A DNA stretch of 11,069 nt from CAYMJK01 sp043101635 (GTDB lineage: Bacteria; Planctomycetota; Phycisphaerae; Phycisphaerales; UBA1924), in contig JBICIE010000069.1 in NCBI GenBank assembly GCA_043101635.1, forward strand, positions 1-11,069. Reading direction: 5' to 3'. Made by a program: the position numbers and the translations under genes. Below, one piece after another: positions 5,076-11,069 of this stretch (position 1 is its first letter; each line of letters begins with the position of its first letter). The notes beneath the pieces are model-generated. The model was not told the DNA's origin and searched no databases. It was given only the letters and a program-made list of their open reading frames with translations.

Positions 5076-8069
5076 CTACAGCTCCGGCGCAAAGCCCCTT
5101 CGCATCATGTTCTCGCAGCAGGCGCGCGGGTCGGTGAAGTGGAGCAGGTAGTCGGCGCCGCCGGCCTTGGTGCCGACGCCGCTCATGCCGGCGCCGCCGA
5201 AGGGCTGGCGGGCGACCAGGGCGCCGGTGCAGCCGCGGTTGATGTAGAGGTTGCCGACGCGGAAGCGCTGCTTGGCCTTCTCGATGTGCGCGGGCATGCG
5301 GGTGAAGACGCCGCCGGTGAGCTTGTACTCGCTGGCGTTGGCGATGTCGAGGGCTTCATCGAAGCTGCGGGCGCAGAAGACGCTGACGACCGGGCCGAAG
5401 ATCTCCTCGCGCCCGATGGTGTGGTCCATGGTGACGCCGCTGAAGATGTGCGGGGCGACGTAGTGGCGGCCGGTCTTGTCTTCGAGGCCCTCGGGGATAT
5501 CCATGGCAAGTTCGAGCTTGCACTCGGCCTTGCCCTTTTCGATGTAGTCGAGGATCGTCCGCTTGGCGCCGGCGTCGATCACCGGGCCCATGTCGGAGCC
5601 GGGGTCCATGGGGTCGCCGATGACGAGCGAGCGGGTGGACTCGATGAAGCGATTCAGGAAGGTCTTTGTGGCGCGCCCATCGGGGCCTTCGGGATCGACG
5701 ACAATGCAGCGCGAGCAGGCGGAGCACTTCTGGCCCTGGTAGCCGAAGGCGGAGTAGCGGATCCCGAGGACGGCCTCATCGAGGTCTGCGGAGGCGTCGA
5801 CGATCACGGCGTTCTTGCCGCCCATCTCGGAGATGATCTTCTTGACGTTGGGCTGGCCTTCATGCACCTTCGCGGCGCCCTCGATGATGTCGAGGCCGAC
5901 GGCCTTGGAGCCGGTAAAGGCAATCATCGAGATGTGCGGGTGGCGCACGATCACCGAGCCGACGGTGGCGCCCGGGGCGTGGCAGAAGTGCAGGACATCG
6001 CGCGGGAAGCCGGCCTCCCACAGCGCCTCGGTGCACAGCTTGGCGATGCCGACGGTCTGGCGGGCGGGCTTGACGATGGCGCAGTTGCCGGTGACCAGCG
6101 CTGCGCTGACCATCCCGGTGAAGATGGCCGACGGGAAGTTCCACGGGCTGATGACGGCGGCGACGCCCTTGGGCTGGTACCAGACCTCATCGAGTTCGCC
6201 GATGAAGCGGCCAAGGCGCTGGCGGTCGAACATCTGCACGGCCATGCGGGCGTAATACTCGCAGAAGTCGATGGCTTCGCAGATGTCGGCGTCCGCCTCG
6301 CGCCAGGTCTTGCCGGCCTCCTTGATCATGACGCCGGAGAGTTCGTCGCGCCGCGTGCGGAGGATCGCCGCGGCCTTGATGAGCATGGCGGAGCGCTCGC
6401 CCTGCGGCGTGTCGCGCCAGCGCGGGAAGGCCTTCCAGGCGGTCTCGACCATGGCGCGGGCCTGGGTTTCGTTCAGCAGCTCCGGCGCGGCGGGGACCCG
6501 GGCCTTGGCGATGGCCTCGGCGAAGCGCTTGCGCTGCTCGGCCTGGGAGAAGTCGCGGGTTGACTCGTTGAAGAAGGGGTCATCGGCGCCGATGCCATCG
6601 GGCGCCGGCGAAAGCTGGTGGCGCTGCGGGGCGATCTCGCAGAGGTCAGGCTTGGGCTCGGGGCCGCGGGGCGCGGCCAGCAGCTTCTCGGTATCGACCT
6701 CATCAAGGAAGCCGGCCTTGAGCCACGACTCGTTGGAGGTGTTCTCCAGCAGCCGGCGCACGAAGTAGGCCATGCCCGGGATCATCTCGCCGACCGGCAC
6801 GTACTCGCGCAGGCGCAGTTGCATGTCGATGGCGGCGGCCTTGAGCTGGTCGGCCATCCCGTGCAGCATCTGGAGTTCGATGGCGGTGGGGGGCAGGCCG
6901 CGGCGCTCGAGCCCCGCCATGGCGGCGGCGATGGAGCGCACGTTATGCGAGCCGAGGGCGAGCTTGACACCGCCTTCGCCGGGCTTGCGCGGGCAGGCGT
7001 CCAGGAAGATCTCGCTCATGCGTTCGAAGCAGGCGTCGGTCTGCCACTTGACGTTCCAGACCGGGCAGGGCCAGCCCATCTGCTCGGCGTGGATGGTCTC
7101 GTAGTCCCAGTAGGCGCCCTTGACGAGGCGGACGGTGATGGTGCGGTTCCTGGCGCGGGCCCAGTCGGTGATGCGCCGGGCGTCAGCATCCCCGCTCTTG
7201 AGGTAGGCCTGCATGGCGAGGCCGGCGGTGAAGTCGATGCGCTCGCAGCAGCGCATGAAGAGCTCGAGGTTCAGGTCCTTGACCGCGAACTGCTCGACAT
7301 CGAAGTTGATCAGCACGCCGCGGTCGCGGGCGGTCTCGAGGATGGGCTCGAGGCGGCGCATGAGATCGCGGATGGCGCCCTCGGTATCGATGGGGTCGGC
7401 CTTGGCGCTGAGCGACGAGATCTTGATGGACACATTCGTGCGCGGGATGGGGCCGAGGTGGTCGTTCTCCAGCCGGGCGTTGGAGGGCCAGCCGGCAACC
7501 TCATCGGGGAGGTTGGAGACCAGGTCGAGGTACTTGTCGCGGTAGGCGTCGGCCTCGGCGTCCGAGACGCAGGCCTCGCCGAGCAGGTCGACGCTGAAGG
7601 CGATGCCGCGGTCCCAGAGCTTCTTGAGGCCGGGCAGGGCGCTGGCGGCATCGGTCCCGGCGATGAACTTGCCGGCCATGGACTTGATCTGGGAGGAGAT
7701 CGTCTGCGTCATGAATCCCTTGGCCAGACCGCCAGCGCGAAGGCCGAGATCCATGCCCGCGGGGAGCTTGACGCCGGGCTGGCTGAGGTAGTCAACGAGG
7801 TGCTCGTGGACCATCTCCGGCGTGATGAGGGTGGGGAAGGTGTCGACAAAGCGGAAGAGCTGGACCTTGAAGGCGTGGTCGCGCATGGACCAGTCCATCA
7901 GCGTGTCGCTGTAGAACTGCTTGCTGAGCAGGCCGGCCTTGTGCCCTCGGGCCCGCCCGAGCATGTCGGCGCCGAACTCGTGGATCCGCTGCTCGTCGGA
8001 GGCGCCGGGGCGGTCGGGTCTGGGAGCGGTCGCGGTGGGTGGAGCGTGCTTGCGCGAGAAGATGGCCAT
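5076..8069 (-). CDS. putA: Bifunctional proline dehydrogenase / L-glutamate gamma-semialdehyde dehydrogenase (PutA)
   Basis: A 997-residue PutA that oxidises proline to P5C with FAD, then the hydrolysed semialdehyde to glutamate with NAD+. The proline dehydrogenase barrel spans about 50-460. It shows NVSIKISSL (Lys216), INFDVEQ (Asp257), VRLVKGAYWDYE (313-324), LQMLHGMADQLK (399-410), REYVPVGE (421-428) and RRLLENTSN (438-446), whose paired arginines bind the proline carboxylate in the family. The aldehyde dehydrogenase part (about 510-985) has SPWNFP (641-646), FTGSKAVG, SEMGGKNA (Glu748), the catalytic cysteine Cys782 in GQKCSACSR, and EEIFGPVVSVF. It lacks the N-terminal ribbon-helix-helix repressor domain of E. 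coli PutA and the C-terminal extension of long PutAs, so it should not control its own gene. ATG 8069 is preceded by GAGGG at 4-5 bases. It is first in the leftward unit and divergent from ribF. Confidence 0.97.
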   Translation of the reverse strand: MAIFSRKHAPPTATAPRPDRPGASDEQRIHEFGADMLGRARGHKAGLLSKQFYSDTLMDWSMRDHAFKVQLFRFVDTFPTLITPEMVHEHLVDYLSQPGVKLPAGMDLGLRAGGLAKGFMTQTISSQIKSMAGKFIAGTDAASALPGLKKLWDRGIAFSVDLLGEACVSDAEADAYRDKYLDLVSNLPDEVAGWPSNARLENDHLGPIPRTNVSIKISSLSAKADPIDTEGAIRDLMRRLEPILETARDRGVLINFDVEQFAVKDLNLELFMRCCERIDFTAGLAMQAYLKSGDADARRITDWARARNRTITVRLVKGAYWDYETIHAEQMGWPCPVWNVKWQTDACFERMSEIFLDACPRKPGEGGVKLALGSHNVRSIAAAMAGLERRGLPPTAIELQMLHGMADQLKAAAIDMQLRLREYVPVGEMIPGMAYFVRRLLENTSNESWLKAGFLDEVDTEKLLAAPRGPEPKPDLCEIAPQRHQLSPAPDGIGADDPFFNESTRDFSQAEQRKRFAEAIAKARVPAAPELLNETQARAMVETAWKAFPRWRDTPQGERSAMLIKAAAILRTRRDELSGVMIKEAGKTWREADADICEAIDFCEYYARMAVQMFDRQRLGRFIGELDEVWYQPKGVAAVISPWNFPSAIFTGMVSAALVTGNCAIVKPARQTVGIAKLCTEALWEAGFPRDVLHFCHAPGATVGSVIVRHPHISMIAFTGSKAVGLDIIEGAAKVHEGQPNVKKIISEMGGKNAVIVDASADLDEAVLGIRYSAFGYQGQKCSACSRCIVVDPEGPDGRATKTFLNRFIESTRSLVIGDPMDPGSDMGPVIDAGAKRTILDYIEKGKAECKLELAMDIPEGLEDKTGRHYVAPHIFSGVTMDHTIGREEIFGPVVSVFCARSFDEALDIANASEYKLTGGVFTRMPAHIEKAKQRFRVGNLYINRGCTGALVARQPFGGAGMSGVGTKAGGADYLLHFTDPRACCENMMRRGFAPEL

Positions 8070-8119
8070 GGCGCCCTCGTGGTTGGTCTGGCCGGGCAGA
8101 ATCGCCCGGGCGGGACCGG

Positions 8120-8146
8120 ATTATACGAGGCGCGTCCGCGTCCCAA
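8120..8146 (-). promoter_or_regulatory. Candidate putA promoter in the divergent putA-ribF region
   Basis: On the minus strand TATAAT (8125 to 8120) is a perfect -10 hexamer in an otherwise very GC-rich stretch. TTGGGA (8146 to 8141) lies 15 bases upstream as a partial -35, matching 4 of 6 at slightly short spacing. Transcription would begin near 8113, giving a leader of about 45 bases before ATG 8069. The same AT patch, read on the plus strand (TATACG at 8122-8127), could serve ribF, so both units may share this 106-base control region. Confidence 0.4.
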
Positions 8147-8175
8147 ACTGCTCGGAGAGCTATTGTTGCCACCGC

Positions 8176-9135
8176 GTGGCGGAACGCTCCATCATCACGA
8201 TCGGCGTCTTCGACGGGGTCCACCTCGGGCACCGCGCCCTGGTCCGGCGCGCCGACGCCTGGCGCCGGGCTCACGCGCCCGAGGCGAGGATTCTGGCGCT
8301 GGCGTTCGACCCCCATCCGCTGACCAGGCTTCGGCCCCAGGCCGTGCCGGCGCGCCTGTCGACGTTCGCCCAGCGGGTTCGCTGGTTGCAGGAGGCGGGC
8401 GCCGACGAGGTGGAGCGGCTGGATCCCGGGCCGGATCTGCTTGGCCTTGAGGCGGAGGCGTTCGTCGAGCGGTTTCTGCTGGCGCGCGGCGTGGCGTGCG
8501 TGGTGGAGGGCGCCGACTTCCGCTTCGGCAAGGGGCGCCGGGCCGACTGCGCAGCGCTGGCAGAGATCGGCGCCCGGCGCGGCTTTGCCGTCGAGGTCGT
8601 GGACCCGGTGCAGGTGGCGCTGACGGACGCCACAACCGCTGCCGCATCCAGTTCGCTGGTGCGCCGGCTGCTGGCGGCCGGGCGTGTCGGGGACGCGTCG
8701 GTCGCGCTGGGCCGCCCGTACGAGATGGAAGGGCCGGTGCAGCGCGGCGACCGGCGGGGACGGCTGCTGGGGATTCCGACGCTGAACCTCGGCGTCTCGA
8801 CGGCGGCGCCGCGCGCGGGGGTGTACGCGGGCGAGGTCGCGCTGCCTGACGGGCGGCTGGCGCCGGCGGCGATCAGCGTCGGGGTCCGTCCGATGTATCC
8901 GGATTCGCCGGCGACGGTCGAGGCGCACCTGATCGGCATGGGGCCGGAGGGGCCCGCGAAGCCGAATCTTCCCGGGCTTCCGGAGTACGGCTGGGCGGCG
9001 CAACTGCGCTTCTGCGCCTGGCTGCGCGACCAGATCGCTTACCCCAGCGCTGAGGCGCTGGTGGCCCAGATCGAGCGGGACTGCGCCCGGGCCCTGCTCG
9101 CCCTGCAGGCGCTGGCGGAGCCTGCCCATGTCTGA
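8176..9135 (+). CDS. ribF: Bifunctional riboflavin kinase / FAD synthetase (RibF)
   Basis: A 319-residue protein with the two-domain RibF layout. The N-terminal nucleotidyltransferase (FAD synthetase) shows GVFDGVHLGH at 10-19, AFDPHPLTRL soon after, EGADFRFGKGRRAD in the middle, and the SSSLVRRLL segment. The C-terminal flavokinase shows LGRPYEMEGPVQRGDRRGR, GIPTLNLG and GVYAGEV. It phosphorylates riboflavin to FMN and adenylates FMN to FAD in the cytoplasm. The usual FPTAN kinase motif reads IPTLN here, keeping the Thr and Asn. The start is GTG 8176, the only in-frame start codon close before the first motif. The longer open frame upstream is antisense to putA. No well-spaced Shine-Dalgarno sequence is visible; a GGAGAG lies about 16 bases upstream. 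The last 8 bases overlap nrnA. The divergent putA and ndh products both need FAD. Confidence 0.95.
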   Translation: MAERSIITIGVFDGVHLGHRALVRRADAWRRAHAPEARILALAFDPHPLTRLRPQAVPARLSTFAQRVRWLQEAGADEVERLDPGPDLLGLEAEAFVERFLLARGVACVVEGADFRFGKGRRADCAALAEIGARRGFAVEVVDPVQVALTDATTAAASSSLVRRLLAAGRVGDASVALGRPYEMEGPVQRGDRRGRLLGIPTLNLGVSTAAPRAGVYAGEVALPDGRLAPAAISVGVRPMYPDSPATVEAHLIGMGPEGPAKPNLPGLPEYGWAAQLRFCAWLRDQIAYPSAEALVAQIERDCARALLALQALAEPAHV

Positions 9136-10147
9136 CTGGCAGTCAACCGAGACGATCGAGACCGCCTGCGCCTGGCTCGCCGGGCGGCAGCGGATCGCGC
9201 TGGTGACGCACCAGAAGCCGGATGGGGACGCCGCCGGGGCCACGCTGGCGCTGGGGCGGACCGTGCGCCGGCTGGGGCGGCAGGCGGCCGTGATCTATGC
9301 CGGTCCGGAGCCGCACTGGCTGGGCGAGTTCGGCGCCGGCGGCGAGTGGGCGCTGGTGGAGCGCGACGGGCTGCCGCAGGATGACTTCGACGCGGTCGTC
9401 ATCTGCGATACCGGGAGCCGGGATCAACTCGGTCCGCTGCTTCCGCTGGTGTCGCGCAGCTCCGGGCGCTGCCTGATCATCGATCATCATTTGTCAGGGG
9501 AGGGGGACCTGGCGGACCGACTGCTGATCGACACCAGGGCCGCGGCGGTGTGCGAGCCGATCGGGCGCTTGTGCGCGCGCATGCTTGATTGTCCGGTCGC
9601 CGGCTTGCCGCGAGAGATCGCCGAGGCGCTGTATCTGGGGGTTGGGACCGACACGGGGTGGCTGCGCTACTCGAACGTGACGCCCCGGACGCTGCGTCTG
9701 GCGGCGGAGCTGATCGAAGCGGGGGCTGATCCGGCGGGCGTGTACGAGCGGGTGGAGCAGCGCGAGCGGGCAGCGCGGATCCGGCTGCTGGCCCGGGCGC
9801 TGGGATCGCTGCGCCTGCTGGTCGATGAGACGCTGGCGGTGCTGCGGATCACGCGCGAGGACATTCGGCTGGCGGGGGCGGCGCCCTCGGACACCGGCGG
9901 CTTCACGGACTTGCCGATGAGCATCCGCAGCGTCCGGGTCGTGGCGGTGCTGACGGAGGTGGAGGCCGAGGGCGGCGCGCCGCTCACCAAGATCAGCCTG
10001 CGGAGCAAGCCGGGGCCGGGCGCCGTGGATGTGAACCAGATCGCCGCGGCGCTGGGCGGCGGGGGCCACGCGCGGGCGGCGGGGGCGCGCATCGGCGTCG
10101 ATCTCGACAGCGCCGAAGCGGCGATCATCAAGGCGCTGGGCGGGTGA
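9128..10147 (+). CDS. nrnA: DHH/DHHA1 nanoRNase / pAp phosphatase (NrnA-like)
   Basis: A 339-residue DHH-family phosphoesterase. The metal site motifs are in order: His28, Asp32 and Asp34 in THQKPDGDAAG; Asp94 in CDTGS; the namesake Asp119-His120-His121; and Asp175 in GVGTDTGWLRYSN. The C-terminal DHHA1 domain has the substrate loop GGGGHARAAG at 310-319. NrnA enzymes degrade 2-5 nucleotide RNA fragments, and many dephosphorylate 3'-phosphoadenosine 5'-phosphate to AMP, with Mn2+ or Mg2+. Length matches the family. Related DHH/DHHA1 proteins that cleave c-di-AMP or pGpG are possible alternatives, but the absence of GGDEF or PAS domains favours NrnA. ATG 9128 overlaps the ribF end by 8 bases. 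The stop codon overlaps the methyltransferase GTG start as GTGA. Confidence 0.93.
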   Translation: MSDWQSTETIETACAWLAGRQRIALVTHQKPDGDAAGATLALGRTVRRLGRQAAVIYAGPEPHWLGEFGAGGEWALVERDGLPQDDFDAVVICDTGSRDQLGPLLPLVSRSSGRCLIIDHHLSGEGDLADRLLIDTRAAAVCEPIGRLCARMLDCPVAGLPREIAEALYLGVGTDTGWLRYSNVTPRTLRLAAELIEAGADPAGVYERVEQRERAARIRLLARALGSLRLLVDETLAVLRITREDIRLAGAAPSDTGGFTDLPMSIRSVRVVAVLTEVEAEGGAPLTKISLRSKPGPGAVDVNQIAAALGGGGHARAAGARIGVDLDSAEAAIIKALGG

Positions 10148-10953
10148 GCGATCAGGGGCGCAAGGGCGACGGGGGCAGGCGGCCGCGGCCGGGGCGCCGG
10201 CCGCCCTTGCGGATCTTCCCGACGACGCTGTGGGAGTATCCCAGTCAGCACTACGACAGCCCGCGCGGGGCAACCGAGCAGGGCTCCAAGGGGTACGCGG
10301 GCGCGACGCCGAGCTGGGTCATCTGGCAACTGCTGATGCGGTACACGCGCGAGGGCGATCTCGTACTGGATCCGATGGCCGGCAGCGGGACAACGCTGGA
10401 TGTGGCGCAGGATCTGGGGCGGCGGGCGATCGGGTTCGACCTGGCGCCGTCGCGCGCGGACATTCAGCAGGCCGACGCCCGCGCGATTCCGGTTGCTGAC
10501 GAGTCGTGCGACTTTGCGTTCATCGACCCGCCGTACTCGACGCACATCGAGTACTCGGACGATCCTGCCTGCATCGGGAAGCTGGACGCCGGCGGGCCGG
10601 ATGAAGGCACGGCGTACTACGACGCGATGGAGCAGGTGATCGGCGAACTGCACCGGGTCCTGCGGAACCGGCGCTACATAGGGCTGTACGTCAGCGACTC
10701 GTGGCGGAAGCGCAAGGGGCGGCCGGGCGGGCAGTTCATGCCGATCGGCTTCGAGCTGTTCGACCTGCTGCGCCGGCGGTTCAAGCCCATCGACATCATC
10801 TGCGTGGTGCGCCAGAACCAGAAGCTCGGTCGCGGCAACTGGCGCAAGGCGGCGGAGGAGGAGAATTTCTTCCTGCGCGGGTTCAATTATGTGCTGATTG
10901 GGAAGAAGGAGGAGGGGGGGAGAGAGCGGAGAATAGAGAATAGAGTCCTCTGA
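10144..10953 (+). CDS. Orphan SAM-dependent methyltransferase, N4/N6 amino-MTase type (DPPY)
   Basis: A 269-residue methyltransferase. The SAM-binding motif VLDPMAGSGTTLDVA is at 74-88 and an acidic ribose contact follows in GFDLAPSR. The catalytic FIDPPYSTHIEYS lies at 127-138. After it comes KxxxRxLxx-like helix material, then SDSWRKRKG and the C-terminal block NFFLRGFNYVLIGKK (241-255). The N-terminus LWEYPSQHY (29-37) and GATPSWVIW (53-61) resemble solitary site-specific DNA methyltransferases. Motif I precedes motif IV with under 60 residues between and no obvious target-recognition domain. The fold also resembles TRM11-like RNA guanosine methyltransferases, so DNA or RNA may be the substrate. 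No restriction endonuclease is nearby. The GTG start overlaps the nrnA stop by 4 bases. The first 25 residues are Arg/Gly/Pro-rich and basic. The last 14 residues come from a purine-rich repeat tract and look like an appended tail. Confidence 0.85.
   Translation: MSDQGRKGDGGRRPRPGRRPPLRIFPTTLWEYPSQHYDSPRGATEQGSKGYAGATPSWVIWQLLMRYTREGDLVLDPMAGSGTTLDVAQDLGRRAIGFDLAPSRADIQQADARAIPVADESCDFAFIDPPYSTHIEYSDDPACIGKLDAGGPDEGTAYYDAMEQVIGELHRVLRNRRYIGLYVSDSWRKRKGRPGGQFMPIGFELFDLLRRRFKPIDIICVVRQNQKLGRGNWRKAAEEENFFLRGFNYVLIGKKEEGGRERRIENRVL
10900..10945 (+). repeat. Polypurine tract with short tandem repeat at the methyltransferase 3' end
   Basis: The plus strand is purine-only from 10900 to 10926, including a run of seven G at 10914-10920. 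It continues to 10945 with only three pyrimidines. The last part (10930-10945) is a 7-base unit, AGAATAG, repeated twice plus two bases. The tract codes for the final residues after the conserved GKK block of the methyltransferase. Confidence 0.7.
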
Positions 10954-10999
10954 ATAATTGGGCGCAACCGGGCCGGCTTTTCAGGCGAATCTTTTGTGA

Positions 11000-11016
11000 G
11001 CGACGATGTTTGTCGC
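11000..11016 (+). other. Small hairpin upstream of the next gene
   Basis: GCGAC and GTCGC form a 5-base-pair stem around a 7-base loop in the 77-base gap between the methyltransferase and the last gene. It ends two bases before the Shine-Dalgarno sequence. There is no T-run, so it does not look like an intrinsic terminator. It could affect ribosome access or be chance. Confidence 0.25.
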
Positions 11017-11018
11017 AC

Positions 11019-11024
11019 AGGAGG
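11019..11024 (+). promoter_or_regulatory. Consensus Shine-Dalgarno sequence
   Basis: AGGAGG, the full anti-16S match, six bases before ATG 11031. It is the strongest ribosome binding site in the window and the main support for the truncated gene at the right edge. Confidence 0.8.
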
Positions 11025-11030
11025 CGCGTG

Positions 11031-11069
11031 ATGGCTGAGCGACGGAATCAGGATGCGGGGCTGCTGGAT
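11031..11069 (+). CDS. Start of a gene running off the right edge (13 codons)
   Basis: Only 13 codons are visible (MAERRNQDAGLLD), with no stop. The consensus AGGAGG at a 6-base spacing makes the start credible. A GTG codon immediately before the ATG is in frame and could also be used. The peptide is too short to assign a family. It follows the methyltransferase by 77 bases, so it may have its own promoter in that gap or be read through from it. Confidence 0.6.
   Translation, partial: MAERRNQDAGLLD

Noticed and set aside
4612..5151. A 179-residue plus-strand open frame opposite the 122-residue gene
   Set aside because: The minus-strand frame is better placed (two bases after putA, same direction as its neighbours) and has more protein-like composition. 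The plus-strand frame also runs into putA antisense.
7921..8175. An in-frame upstream extension of RibF to 404 residues
   Set aside because: Most of it overlaps the putA 5' end on the other strand, and RibF proteins begin just before the GVFDG motif, matching GTG 8176.
5139..8450. Long plus-strand open frames (474 and 610 residues) opposite putA, the second running into ribF
   Set aside because: They mirror the PutA codons and have no domain. The second overlaps the real ribF frame out of register.
10144..10953. A restriction-modification or defence system around the methyltransferase
   Set aside because: No nuclease, helicase or specificity subunit lies within the window, and the gene overlaps housekeeping genes.

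Overview
The window is about 11 kb of GC-rich, densely coding bacterial DNA. Rough hand counts give about 70-80% GC in the metabolic genes and about 55-57% in a patch near 4.0-5.0 kb. Two transcription units diverge from a short control region at 8070-8175. No stretch over 300 bases lacks a gene, and I see no tRNA, rRNA, CRISPR array or insertion sequence. The gene content (short PutA, type II NADH dehydrogenase, fused RibF, NrnA-type DHH protein) points to a free-living respiring heterotroph. I cannot name the phylum. A GC-rich Planctomycetota-like (Phycisphaerae) or similar lineage is only a guess.

Leftward unit (minus strand, about 8069 down to the left edge). In transcription order it holds putA (proline to glutamate), a 122-residue protein I do not recognise, an AF2212/DUF104-type antitoxin, a VapC-like PIN toxin, a DUF433 protein, a DASS/SLC13 transporter, a type II NADH dehydrogenase, and the N-terminal 262 residues of a group II PLP-dependent decarboxylase cut by the window edge. 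Gaps between these eight genes run from a 14-base overlap to 83 bases, so one long transcript is possible. A separate promoter before the toxin-antitoxin genes is also possible. The metabolic members fit together. PutA oxidises proline, feeding electrons to quinone through FAD and producing NADH. The NADH dehydrogenase returns that NADH to the quinone pool. The DASS carrier could import dicarboxylates. The decarboxylase probably acts on an amino acid.

The 3.77-5.07 kb patch interrupts this logic. It holds the lower-GC small genes, including a toxin-antitoxin cassette whose third member, DUF433, starts in a 4-base overlap with the PIN toxin stop codon. It looks like an acquired insert within a catabolic gene string.

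Rightward unit (plus strand, 8176-10953). It holds ribF (FMN/FAD synthesis), nrnA (DHH/DHHA1 nanoRNase or pAp phosphatase) and an orphan SAM-dependent methyltransferase with a DPPY motif. The genes overlap by 8 and 4 bases, which implies translational coupling. A further gene begins at 11031 behind a consensus Shine-Dalgarno sequence and leaves the window after 13 codons.

I found no clear new defence or mobile system. The most interesting points are the three-gene antitoxin/PIN/DUF433 cassette and the orphan methyltransferase locked into the ribF-nrnA unit.
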